Of a stretch of 64,000 nucleotides of DNA, positions 25,638 through 33,815 are shown piece after piece. This DNA comes from Armatimonadota bacterium (GTDB lineage: Bacteria; Armatimonadota; Fimbriimonadia; Fimbriimonadales; Fimbriimonadaceae), in the NCBI GenBank assembly GCA_018268255.1, contig JAFDWX010000003.1, positions 145,738 through 209,737 of the forward strand, in the 5' to 3' direction. The notes beneath the pieces were generated by a model. The model searched no databases, was not told where the DNA came from, and saw only the letters and a list, made by a program, of their open reading frames with translations. How positions within the stretch are numbered: position 1 is the first letter of the stretch; every line of letters begins with the position of its first letter. The translations under genes were made by a program, and so were the position numbers.

Positions 25638-26393
25638 TTATTTCCTTCGGCGTCGGATCCAAGCGGCAACCCCAACACCTAACGCGATCATCGATCCCGG
25701 TTCGGGTGCGGTCACGCGGATATTGTTAATGTACGCATTGTTGCTCGCACCGAATCCGGCGTTGATATTGGTTGCTGATATCAGCGTCGGGATATTTGCT
25801 CCCGAAAGTTGCGCCGATGCCCAGACGCTGTTCGTCGCCAACGATGTGACCGAGAAGTTCCAGCCGCCAGAGCCATTCAGGATGAGTTTGGCGTGAAGGC
25901 CATCTGTGCTAAACGGCAGTCCGGAATCGACTAGCCCAGCACCCGTATCGTAAGAGTAGTTACTTTGGCCGCCAGTGAACCCAAAGTAATAGGAACCGAT
26001 GCTGAAGTAAGCCGACTGCCCGACGTCGATCCAGCCGTTGTCGAAGTCGAGTTCCACTACGCGGTATCCGGTCATCGGTACCGTGATCGCCCGGTAAATC
26101 TGTGAGAAAGAGTTGCTATTTGCGTAAAGTCCCCAGCTCTTGCCAGCCGAATCGATGTTCCCGCTGGCTCCGTTCCCGTTCTGGCTCGAGGTGTATTGGA
26201 AGTTGCCCGCCGTGTTGGAATTGGTAGCTGGTATTGAGGTCCATGGTCCGAGCCCATAACCACCATTAAGGCCGTGGATGTTGCCGCCGGTGTACACCGG
26301 GTCAGAAGCGTCATCGAAAGCGATGTAGGCCTTCGCGATGCTCGCACTACCAACCATCAGAGCAATGGTGACGAGCTGGACAGATAACTTCAT
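25638..26393 (-). CDS. PEP-CTERM sorted secreted protein
   Basis: This 251-residue protein has a signal peptide (MKLSVQLVTIALMVGSASIAKA). Its middle looks like a concanavalin-type beta-sandwich (YRVVELDFDNGWIDVGQSAYFSIG) and it ends with the PEP-CTERM signal PEPGSMIALGVGVAAWIRRRRK. AAGGAGA precedes the ATG at 26393; the frame is open farther upstream, but those residues precede the signal peptide. It is unrelated in sequence to the first PEP-CTERM protein apart from the sorting tail. Confidence 0.84.
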   Translation of the reverse strand: MKLSVQLVTIALMVGSASIAKAYIAFDDASDPVYTGGNIHGLNGGYGLGPWTSIPATNSNTAGNFQYTSSQNGNGASGNIDSAGKSWGLYANSNSFSQIYRAITVPMTGYRVVELDFDNGWIDVGQSAYFSIGSYYFGFTGGQSNYSYDTGAGLVDSGLPFSTDGLHAKLILNGSGGWNFSVTSLATNSVWASAQLSGANIPTLISATNINAGFGASNNAYINNIRVTAPEPGSMIALGVGVAAWIRRRRK

Positions 26394-26604
26394 AAAATTC
26401 TCCTTACACTGGTCCGAATAACTCGTGTCGCAACTCGAACTCAATGTCCATCGTCCAATTTCACGCGTAATGTGACTTTCATCGACTTATCTGAGCCGCT
26501 AACCGGCAGATTAGGGAGAGGTTCCAGTCCGAAAGGTCTCGGGCCAAGCTATAGCGGGGACTTCCGCTGAATCAAATCACCGGCTATTATCCAAAAGGTA
26601 GCCC

Positions 26605-27975
26605 ATGAATTTGGAAAAGTCCCGAGTTTTTGTACTGACTGACATTGAAGCCGATCCTGATGACACGCAATCCCTGGTTCGATTGCTGCTCTACTCCAAT
26701 GTCTTCGATATCGAAGGTTTGGTTGCAACTACCTCAATTCATCAAAAAGACAGAGTTGCCCCTGAATCTATCCACCGAGTCATTGACGCCTATGCCAAGG
26801 TCTCAGCAAACTTGCGTCTTCATGAGCCGGGTTTTCCAGATGCCGACGTCCTGCGAAAAGTAACAACTTCGGGCCAGACAAGCTATGGGATGGCTGCAGT
26901 GGGCCTTGGAAAAGACTCACCTGGCTCAAGGCTCTTAGTCAAGGCGCTGGAAAAGGAAGATAAACGGCCTTTGTGGGTCTGCGTTTGGGGTGGCCCAAAC
27001 ACTCTTGCCCAGGCTCTACACTCGATTGCCGACCACTACTCTCCATCGGAGGTCAAGTCGCTCATTGCGAAGCTCCGCGTTTATACAATTTCTGACCAGG
27101 ATGACAGTGCTCACTGGATTCGCCGCCAATTTCCTGAACTCTTCTACATCGTGAGTCCTGGGGGCTATGGTGCTGCCACTTGGACCGGGATCAATAGCGT
27201 GATTGATGGTATCGACAATAGGACCATTTCAAATGCATGGCTTCGGGAAAATATCCAGCAGGGCCATGGTCCGCTCGGACAGTGCTATCCAGATGTGGCT
27301 TATGGCATGGAGGGAGACACTCCTTCATTTCTCGGACTCATCCCCAACGGGCTTAACGAGCCAGAGAGACCAGACTGGGGCGGTTGGGGTGGTCGCTACG
27401 AGTTGCGCACTCCTTCACTGGATACGACTGATTCGAAGGGCTTTACAGGTGGCGTGCCCGTCCCGCAGGAATCTCGACCGATCTGGACAAACGCGGTGGA
27501 CACGTTCACACCTCGGATTTCGCGGGAGTATGGCCAGTCAACGGGTCCTGGTGATCACAAATATTCAGACCACCGAGCCACGCTTTGGCGATGGCGGGAC
27601 GATTTCCAGAACGATTTTGCAGCACGGATGGACTGGACCTTTAATGCCGTGTCCGATAGCAACCATCCGCCTGTGGTGAAGCTTGCGCATCCCAATCGAC
27701 TGACTGCCAAGAGCGGCGAAGGAGTAATACTCGACGCGAGTCCCTCCTATGACCCAGACGGCGACAGCCTCAGCTTCTGGTGGTTCCAGTATCGTGAGGC
27801 TGGGACCTATCCAGGCGAGATTGAACTGTGGGGAGCGGAAAACTTGTGGAGGAGAGGGTTTGTGGCTCCAAAAGTTGGAGCTCCGCAAACAGCTCATTTT
27901 ATCGTTCGCGTAACGGATAAGGGCACGCCCCCACTCGCGCGGTACGAGCGTGTTGTCGTAACCATCCAGCCCTGA
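26605..27975 (+). CDS. DUF1593 protein (nucleoside hydrolase-like, Sde182 type)
   Basis: This 456-residue protein begins RVFVLTDIEADPDDTQSLVRLLLYSN, the Asp-rich metal-binding start of the nucleoside-hydrolase-like fold of DUF1593. It then has WVCVWGGPNTLAQAL and ends with the beta-rich Sde182 C-terminal domain (GVILDASPSYDPDGDSLSFWWFQY). Family members are carbohydrate-associated proteins that usually carry signal peptides. None is visible here, so it may be cytoplasmic or the start may be misread. TATTAT at 26585 and AAAGG before the ATG support transcription and translation from 26605. Confidence 0.82.
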   Translation: MNLEKSRVFVLTDIEADPDDTQSLVRLLLYSNVFDIEGLVATTSIHQKDRVAPESIHRVIDAYAKVSANLRLHEPGFPDADVLRKVTTSGQTSYGMAAVGLGKDSPGSRLLVKALEKEDKRPLWVCVWGGPNTLAQALHSIADHYSPSEVKSLIAKLRVYTISDQDDSAHWIRRQFPELFYIVSPGGYGAATWTGINSVIDGIDNRTISNAWLRENIQQGHGPLGQCYPDVAYGMEGDTPSFLGLIPNGLNEPERPDWGGWGGRYELRTPSLDTTDSKGFTGGVPVPQESRPIWTNAVDTFTPRISREYGQSTGPGDHKYSDHRATLWRWRDDFQNDFAARMDWTFNAVSDSNHPPVVKLAHPNRLTAKSGEGVILDASPSYDPDGDSLSFWWFQYREAGTYPGEIELWGAENLWRRGFVAPKVGAPQTAHFIVRVTDKGTPPLARYERVVVTIQP

Positions 27976-28011
27976 TGTCGCCTTCCTCGGGAGACAGGTA
28001 GATTGCAGTCG

Positions 28012-30924
28012 ATGCTCGCGTTGAGTTTGATGCTAGGGATGTTGAGTCAAGCCGGGTCGCCAAGAACCGAGATTCCGTTAAATGCAGGCTGGGAATTCGT
28101 GCGAATGCCACCTGCCCCGGGCGTCTTTCAATACCATGATTCCGTGTCCACCGCTGCGTGGAAGGTCCTATCCGTCGATAGCGAGGAAACCTCTGGTGAA
28201 AATGGTCGAGCCGACAACGCGGTTGATGGCAATATCGACACGATATGGCATACGGAATGGAGCAAAAAGAGAGCGGAGTATCCGCATGAGATTGTCATAG
28301 ATCTCGGTGGAGCCACCCGTGCTCGCGGACTGCGACTTCTCCCTCGGCAAGGAGGCACCCAGAACGGTCTGCCAAAGCAATTGGCGGTCTACCTGTCTTC
28401 GGAGCGAAACACTTGGCACGATCCGGTGTTCGTTGGCGAATCCTCCAACGACTGGCAGCCGAAATCGCTTCTGTTTGAAAAAGTCGCCGAGGGCAGATAC
28501 CTCAGAATCGTTTTCAAGTCGGGGATGTCGTCAGACCCCTATCTTGCATTGGCAGAAATCGGTCTCATCCAAGCCCAAGACGCAGCCAAAAGCACCGACT
28601 GGCAATCTCAGTACAACGTCGCTTGGGTTGAAGTTGGCGGTGACCGGTTTGACGTACAGGGCGCGGCTTTGGAAGAAGTAAAGAAAATCGAACTCGCGTC
28701 GCTGGCGGGAAAATCCTGGCAAAGAGTGACTTTGCCACACAGCACTAACGATGAACTTTTGGGCTCCGACGATCCATGGCGTGGAGTTTGCTACTACCGA
28801 AAAACCGTCGAGCCAAATCCTAGTTGGGTGGGGAAGCGCACGCTCTTAACTTTTGGAGCAGCGATGCAGGTTTCCGATGTGTGGATCGGTAAGAAGCATG
28901 TCGGGGGAAGGCGCGGAGGCTATTTGCCGATTGTGATCGACACAACGCCTTACACGAAAACGGGCCAGCCGTTGGAAGTCTTGGTTCGATTGAATAACGA
29001 AGACAATCCGTTGGTCCCGCCCGGAAAACCGTACAAGCAGCTTGATTTCACCTACGTCGGTGGACTCTACCGAGACGCGACACTGACCGTCACCGATCCC
29101 ATCCATATCACCGATCCAATATTGGCGAACAAGGCGAGAAGCGGCGGCGTTGCTGTTTCCTTTAGGGATGTTTCCGACCAGACAGCCACCGTAGAGGCCA
29201 AAACCTACATCCGTAATGATCGAGAACAACCGGCGGCTGTGGTGGTGGAGCAGATTCTGGTCTCACAAAGTGGCGCCGAGGTAGCGGTGGATCGAACCGA
29301 GGTTCCATTGGAGCCAAGTGGAGATCGCCAGGCAGTCCAGAGGCTTGTTGTTCACGAACCGCGTTTGTGGAGTCCCGATGATCCGAACCTCTACGTGCTC
29401 AAAACCACGCTGAAGGTTGAGGGCAAGGTAGTGGACCACGTCGAAACCAAAGTCGGTATTCGCCATATTGGATTCACTAGAAAAGATGGGCTGCTCGTCA
29501 ATGGGAAGTCCCTGAGGCTTGTAGGCACCAACCGGCACCAGGAGTATCCGTGGGTAGGAAATGCGCTTTCAAAGAATGCCCAGTACCGAGACTTCTACAA
29601 GATTAAGCAGGCCGGCTTCAACGTTGTCCGACTGAGCCACTACCCGCAAGATCCGGCAGTGTACGACGCCTGCGATGAACTCGGGATATTCGTGATCGAC
29701 TGCATCCCGGGGTGGCAGTTCATGAACAAAGACCCGAGGTTCGTCGCTCAAGTGGAGCAGGATATCCGCGACATGATTCGGCGTGATCGAAACCACCCTT
29801 GCGTGCTATTTTGGGAGACGAGCCTAAACGAAACCTATCCACCTGCTGCGATCGCCAACCGATGGCACGAGGTCGCGCACGAGGAGTTTCCTGGCTCGAA
29901 CTTCTTCACAGCGGGAGACGCCCTCACCGGTGCCAACTGGGACTTGCCGTACAACAGCTGGACCGAGGAAGATAAATCGCGGCCCCAAAGTGCTGTGCCC
30001 AGCAAGCCTGGCTACATTAGGGAATACGGCGATTACGAATTCGGCGGCGGAGCCAGCACCAGCCGGATGTTTCGCGGCCAGGGCGAGGACGCTCTGCTCC
30101 AAGCAGCTTGGAATTTTATCTGGTCGCACAATCGCAATCGGTCGCAATATCCTTGGACCATCGGGGACGGCACTTGGGTGATGTACGACTACAACCGAGG
30201 CTACGACCCTCGGCCCGAATCAAGCGGCATGTCGGATATCAACCGCATCCCTCGATTTACCTACTTCTTCTATCGATCGCAACTCGATCCTAACGCGCCA
30301 GGGAGCAATCCAATGGTGTACGTGGCGAATTGGTGGACCCCCAGACCATCCCCATGCAAGGTAGTGGTGTTTTCCAATTGCGATGAGGTCGAGCTCCGCT
30401 TGAACGGCAAGGTGATCGCGCGGCAAAAGCCGGATTCAGGTCCCGACACGCTCTATGGCGATTACATCCGCGGCGGCAAGCCGTTTGATGGTGGGAATTC
30501 TCGGCATCTGGGCCATCCGCCCTTTACGTTTTTCGGAGTTCCGTACGAGCCAGGAGAGTTGACGGCAGTGGGTCTCATTGGGAACAGGCCTGTTGCAGAG
30601 CATCGAGCCCGGACTCCCGGTAAGGCCGTCTCTTTGCGTTTGAGAGTGGATATTTCGGGTCGCCCATTGAGTGCCGATGGCGGGGATTTGATGTTCGTGT
30701 ACGCCGAGGCTGTAGATGAAAAGGGGACCGTTGTGCCGGATTTCAGCGGCGAAGTGAAGTTCTCGATCGCTGGAGAGGGAACCATCGCTGGCCCTTCGAA
30801 CCCCAAAGCCGAGGCTGGGATTGCGACCATTTTGCTTCGAGCCGGTTCGAAGCCTAGCCGTATCCAGATCTCTGCCCAATCCAAGGGACTTCGCTCTGGC
30901 GAGGTGAAGGTCAACTCGAACTAA
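28012..30924 (+). CDS. Secreted GH2 glycosidase with inserted F5/8-type domain
   Basis: This 970-residue protein starts with a signal peptide (MLALSLMLGMLSQAGS). The GH2 sugar-binding domain is interrupted by a discoidin/CBM32-like insert (NAVDGNIDTIWHTEWS to YLRIVFKSG). Then come WRGVCYYRKTV, the immunoglobulin-like domain and the TIM barrel. Glu607 in SLNETY is the likely acid/base and Glu671 in IREYGDYEF the likely nucleophile. C-terminal domains resemble DUF4982 and Big-type folds. It probably cleaves beta-galactosides or related glycans outside the cell. TAGATT seven bases before the ATG at 28012 and no ribosome site suggest a leaderless message; a TTG at 28003 is the alternative start. 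Confidence 0.85.
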   Translation: MLALSLMLGMLSQAGSPRTEIPLNAGWEFVRMPPAPGVFQYHDSVSTAAWKVLSVDSEETSGENGRADNAVDGNIDTIWHTEWSKKRAEYPHEIVIDLGGATRARGLRLLPRQGGTQNGLPKQLAVYLSSERNTWHDPVFVGESSNDWQPKSLLFEKVAEGRYLRIVFKSGMSSDPYLALAEIGLIQAQDAAKSTDWQSQYNVAWVEVGGDRFDVQGAALEEVKKIELASLAGKSWQRVTLPHSTNDELLGSDDPWRGVCYYRKTVEPNPSWVGKRTLLTFGAAMQVSDVWIGKKHVGGRRGGYLPIVIDTTPYTKTGQPLEVLVRLNNEDNPLVPPGKPYKQLDFTYVGGLYRDATLTVTDPIHITDPILANKARSGGVAVSFRDVSDQTATVEAKTYIRNDREQPAAVVVEQILVSQSGAEVAVDRTEVPLEPSGDRQAVQRLVVHEPRLWSPDDPNLYVLKTTLKVEGKVVDHVETKVGIRHIGFTRKDGLLVNGKSLRLVGTNRHQEYPWVGNALSKNAQYRDFYKIKQAGFNVVRLSHYPQDPAVYDACDELGIFVIDCIPGWQFMNKDPRFVAQVEQDIRDMIRRDRNHPCVLFWETSLNETYPPAAIANRWHEVAHEEFPGSNFFTAGDALTGANWDLPYNSWTEEDKSRPQSAVPSKPGYIREYGDYEFGGGASTSRMFRGQGEDALLQAAWNFIWSHNRNRSQYPWTIGDGTWVMYDYNRGYDPRPESSGMSDINRIPRFTYFFYRSQLDPNAPGSNPMVYVANWWTPRPSPCKVVVFSNCDEVELRLNGKVIARQKPDSGPDTLYGDYIRGGKPFDGGNSRHLGHPPFTFFGVPYEPGELTAVGLIGNRPVAEHRARTPGKAVSLRLRVDISGRPLSADGGDLMFVYAEAVDEKGTVVPDFSGEVKFSIAGEGTIAGPSNPKAEAGIATILLRAGSKPSRIQISAQSKGLRSGEVKVNSN

Positions 30925-30958
30925 GGGGGCGCCCCTTGATCCGTCGAGGCCCGGGCCT
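30923..30958. terminator. Double stem-loop between convergent GH2 and cyclase genes
   Basis: AAGGGG/CCCCTT with a three-base loop (30923-30937) is followed by the perfect palindrome AGGCCCGGGCCT (30947-30958). They fill the whole gap between the two stops. No T-tract is present, so strength is uncertain. Confidence 0.5.
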
Positions 30959-30960
30959 GG

Positions 30961-32205
30961 CTAATCGAGAGCCAAACCGATGATCTTTCGACGATCGAGG
31001 CTCCACACCGCCGTTGGACCAACGCCTTTCAGCTCCAGTTCTACCGGTCCACTGAAATCGTGGGTTTCCGCCAAAGCATCTCGGACGTCCGAGGAGACTG
31101 CGATCGTTCCGGGCATCGCGCTGCTTTCCAACCGAGAAGCCAGGTTTACGGTTGGCCCCCAGAGGTCGTACATGAGGCGTTCTGTGCCTAAAACCCCGGC
31201 GATCACTGGCCCGGTATGGCAACCGATCCGCACGTCCACCCCTGCGGCATTCGCCGTTCCGCGGAGTTCCAGAGCCAAGTCGGCGACCTGGGTGACGTGG
31301 CTGTCACATCGGTCCGGGATTCCGCCCGCCACCATGTAGCAATCGCCGACCGTCTTGATTTTGACGACGTCGAACCGAGGCAGGAGCGAATCGAATCGGG
31401 AAAACAGGTCATTGAGGAGACCAACCACTGTCTCCGGTGGCTTGCTCGCGGCAAATGTGGTGAACCCGATAATGTCGCAAAAAAGGACCGTGGCAGCATC
31501 GTGATGCTGGGCGATCACTCCTGGTGACACCGCAAGGCGATCCGCAATGGAAGGCGGAAGTACATTGCGGATTAAGCCCCTGGTCTTCTCCTTTTCGGCG
31601 ATCAAGGACCGCTCGAGCAGGAAGCTCTTCCGATCTCGGACTTCGTTCAGATAGGAGGCCAAGCACAGAAAGATCGACTCTGTAACCAAGAACACAAAAA
31701 GAAGCGTGGCGGCTTCGTCCCACATCCCTCGGTACGAGAAAGTCCAAGCTCGCGCCAAGATCATCGCCGAGCAAACGAGAAGGGCCATTCGAAACCGGGC
31801 TTGAAGGGTCGCGACGATGATGATCAGGTACAGGAGATTGATCATGATGCCTTGCGCGGCTTGAGCTGTCTTAGAGGTCAGGCCGACAGCGATCTGGCTG
31901 AGAACCGCTGCGATAGCGAGCGAGGGCGCGGCGAAGTGCCTTAGCCTGTGGACGAAGGCCATCCCCAGCAGGACAGCTAAGAACACCGTGAACGAGAGAT
32001 CGACCATCGCGATCCCGCTGTCGGCGTTTTGTTTTTTCGCAAAGATCCCGAGCAACCCGAACAAGGCGAGGAAACTGAATACGATTCGAACCCTTCCGAT
32101 ATTGGAAGCCGTGTGCTGCTCTGCGAAAGCCCTTTCGAGTTCCGGTTCGAATCGGAGCTTGCGGACGCTCCGAATCTGGGCTGGGCTGAGTGTTTCGTCC
32201 TGCAC
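30961..32205 (-). CDS. Membrane-bound class III adenylate cyclase
   Basis: This 414-residue protein has an N-terminal region with about six hydrophobic segments (residues 40-190) and a linker (KEKTRGLIRNVLPPSIADRL). The catalytic domain carries VLFCDIIGFT (metal Asp), VVKIKTVGDCYM (second metal Asp and the adenine-contacting Lys) and YDLWGPTVNLASRLE. Lys in KIKTVGD and Asp in YDLWG are the ATP-selective pair, so it should make cAMP rather than cGMP. The start is a GTG. TAATCT nine bases upstream and no ribosome site again fit a near-leaderless message. It is the last chromosomal gene before the proposed island. Confidence 0.87.
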   Translation of the reverse strand: MQDETLSPAQIRSVRKLRFEPELERAFAEQHTASNIGRVRIVFSFLALFGLLGIFAKKQNADSGIAMVDLSFTVFLAVLLGMAFVHRLRHFAAPSLAIAAVLSQIAVGLTSKTAQAAQGIMINLLYLIIIVATLQARFRMALLVCSAMILARAWTFSYRGMWDEAATLLFVFLVTESIFLCLASYLNEVRDRKSFLLERSLIAEKEKTRGLIRNVLPPSIADRLAVSPGVIAQHHDAATVLFCDIIGFTTFAASKPPETVVGLLNDLFSRFDSLLPRFDVVKIKTVGDCYMVAGGIPDRCDSHVTQVADLALELRGTANAAGVDVRIGCHTGPVIAGVLGTERLMYDLWGPTVNLASRLESSAMPGTIAVSSDVRDALAETHDFSGPVELELKGVGPTAVWSLDRRKIIGLALD

Positions 32206-32365
32206 AATTTTCGCAGATTACCGCCAGGGCGCGGTAGTTCCAGCCTGTGTCATCGAAATCGGCGGACGTCGCCAGCAACCAACGAGTTTCGGACAACCAC
32301 ACTCGCTTTCCAAAGTACTGAGAGGGCCGCAGGGAACTTGCCCCAGAGATGTATATTTCCTGGAG

Positions 32366-32376
32366 TTGGTGGAGAT
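32366..32376. repeat. Candidate left attachment repeat (tRNA 3' fragment copy)
   Basis: TTGGTGGAGAT is identical to 63959-63969, in the same orientation, and includes the last 10 bases of the tRNA (as its complement). It lies in the 201-base gap between the cyclase start and the DUF1508 gene; that gap contains no gene. Identity stops after 11 bases. Confidence 0.5.
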
Positions 32377-32406
32377 TGGTGGACGCTCTTAGAACTTGCC
32401 CGTAAC

Positions 32407-32625
32407 CTACGCCAAGTTTGCCAGCACGAATTTGCTCGTTTTTGGAGGGCGTTCACTGAACGTTTCCTTGTTGCCGCCGTAGCCGTTGCGCCGAGCGTTA
32501 GCCAATAAATCCGCCCGGTTTCGGTACGACTCGGTGGAGGCTCCAACGATCCGGCCATTACCCGCAACGCGTCGCCATCGCCAGTTGCCCTGAGCGTCAT
32601 CGTAGATTTCCCACTTATCATTCAT
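32407..32625 (-). CDS. DUF1508 (YegP-like) small protein
   Basis: This 72-residue protein holds one YegP repeat: WEIYDDAQGNWRWRRVAGNGRIVGAS, then ESYRNRADLLANARRNG. DUF1508 proteins have an unusual beta-beta-alpha-type dimeric fold; their role is unknown, and some influence stress responses. An AGGAGG lies about 10 bases upstream of the ATG. It is the first gene inside the proposed island, and an operator-like site lies 120 bases upstream. Confidence 0.8.
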   Translation of the reverse strand: MNDKWEIYDDAQGNWRWRRVAGNGRIVGASTESYRNRADLLANARRNGYGGNKETFSERPPKTSKFVLANLA

Positions 32626-32703
32626 CTTCTGCTTACCTCCTCCCAGAGCCGTATACTTACGCTTGTCGAACCCCCGACTCCGGGAAGTGACCTCGTTACC
32701 GTC

Positions 32704-32740
32704 GGGCCGGAAGCATCACGCAAAGATCTTATTCCGGCCC
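32704..32740. repeat. Inverted repeat downstream of immA
   Basis: GGGCCGGAA and TTCCGGCCC (9 bp, perfect) are separated by 19 bases. There is no T-tract. It could end the immA transcript or act as a protein-binding site near the DUF1508 promoter. No gene is seen in 32626-32809. Confidence 0.4.
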
Positions 32741-32747
32741 GTGTAAC

Positions 32748-32768
32748 GTGTTCAGTGCACGTTGTACA
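32748..32768. promoter_or_regulatory. Operator-like site 2 (shared XRE-type motif)
   Basis: The site begins GTGTTCAGTG and ends GTACA. It matches 14 of 21 positions of the palindrome core at 38967-38987, including GTGTT and ACA at its ends. It lies upstream of the DUF1508 gene and just beyond the immA stop. Confidence 0.4.
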
Positions 32769-32809
32769 AATATACCAGGCGTGCCGGTCGTGTCAAGGGT
32801 TGCCGGAAA

Positions 32810-33415
32810 TTAAATTGACTTGAAGTTCTCCAGTCGAATCCGAGCCGACTGGAGGCTGACGTCTGCCGCCGCCGAGAGCGTCCTGGAAGCCTCTTCGATC
32901 GACGCCCAGCCTCCAGCAAAGAGTTGGGATACAAATGCGGTCGGCATCAAGATATGGCTCGCGAACATGTTCGCTTGCGACTCCAGTTTGTTGCGGGTGC
33001 CGCCCTCGCCCCGGTGCAACTGAACGACTGCCTTTGACGACTCTGTGTAGAAGTCGAAGACTCCCTGCAAAAAATGGGGCTTGTGGAGAATGTAGTGGCC
33101 GTATTCATGGGCCCACGTAAACCTACGTCGACCCTCGTGCGGGATGGATTCGCGAACAAACATCTTGTCCCGTGAGAAGTCGTACGCGCCAAGGAAATCG
33201 GGTTCGAACTCAGGATGATCGTCATCGAAGTATTCGACCTCGATCTTCTCCATGATTTCGACCAGGGATTCGATATCGATAGGAAGAGCGGGCCGGGTTC
33301 CGGTTTCGCGCTCGAAGCGCACCAGCTTGTCCCGGACGATGCGCTCTAGTCGGGCAACTGGTAGAAACTGCACTCCGCAGAAGCATGCCGGTACAGGATC
33401 AAACTCCGTCGCCAT
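32810..33415 (-). CDS. immA: ImmA/IrrE-family metallopeptidase
   Basis: This 201-residue protein has the zinc-protease motif HEYGH at residues 103-107 (FTWAHEYGHYILHKP). The preceding region (PALPIDIESLVEIMEKIEVEYF) and following ESQANMFASHILMP are standard for ImmA. It should cleave or inactivate the XRE repressor encoded just upstream; its start overlaps that gene by 17 bases. Such pairs switch integrative elements on after DNA damage (ICEBs1 ImmR/ImmA). The frame is open to 33559, but the ATG at 33415 fits best. Confidence 0.87.
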   Translation of the reverse strand: MATEFDPVPACFCGVQFLPVARLERIVRDKLVRFERETGTRPALPIDIESLVEIMEKIEVEYFDDDHPEFEPDFLGAYDFSRDKMFVRESIPHEGRRRFTWAHEYGHYILHKPHFLQGVFDFYTESSKAVVQLHRGEGGTRNKLESQANMFASHILMPTAFVSQLFAGGWASIEEASRTLSAAADVSLQSARIRLENFKSI

Positions 33416-33770
33416 CCTCAGAAAGCTCCTCAGCTTGTTTAGAAAGCTGTTCGACCTGTTCACGGGAGAGGTCCTTTGCCGCTCGGAACAACCTGACGAA
33501 CTCGGGTCGATCCTCCACGGCTTGCTTGGCAACGTCATCCCATCGACCGGCGAGTCCAATTAGATCATCAAGCGAAGTTTCGAGCAGTTCCGCGATTTTG
33601 GTGAGTCGATCGGGCGTTGGTGGCGGCAAGGTCCCGTTCTCAACCCCGCTCACATAGGTTGGACTGACGCCCAGGGCTTCTGCGAACTTCCGGAGCGTCA
33701 GGCCCTTCGCAACCCGGAGATCCCGCTGCTTGGCTCCGTAGCGATTGGATGGACCCACTTCTTCCGTCAT
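33399..33770 (-). CDS. XRE-family repressor (ImmR-like)
   Basis: This 123-residue protein has helix-turn-helix RVAKGLTLRKFAEALGVSPTYVSGVENGTLPPP, then TKIAELLETSLDDLIGLAG. The C-terminal tail is acidic. It pairs with the overlapping ImmA protease gene, the usual layout of an element-borne repressor and its anti-repressor. A GTG four codons upstream (33782) is an alternative start. The operator-like site at 33771-33791 touches its own start region, suggesting autoregulation. Confidence 0.88.
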   Translation of the reverse strand: MTEEVGPSNRYGAKQRDLRVAKGLTLRKFAEALGVSPTYVSGVENGTLPPPTPDRLTKIAELLETSLDDLIGLAGRWDDVAKQAVEDRPEFVRLFRAAKDLSREQVEQLSKQAEELSEDGDGV

Positions 33771-33791
33771 TGTCAACTGCACACTTTACAC
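33771..33791. promoter_or_regulatory. Operator-like site 3 at the XRE promoter
   Basis: Read on the minus strand the site begins GTGTAAAGTG and ends TTGACA. It matches 14 of 21 positions of the site at 38967-38987. It covers the TAAAGT -10 candidate of the XRE gene and lies in the divergent gap to the hsdR-hsdS fusion gene. Confidence 0.45.
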
Positions 33792-33815
33792 GATGGCCGC
33801 GAATATGTCAAGCTC

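Noticed and set aside
30961..32205. Guanylate cyclase
   Set aside because: The Lys in KIKTVGD and the Asp in YDLWG are the adenine-selective residues; guanylate cyclases have Glu and Cys/Ser there.
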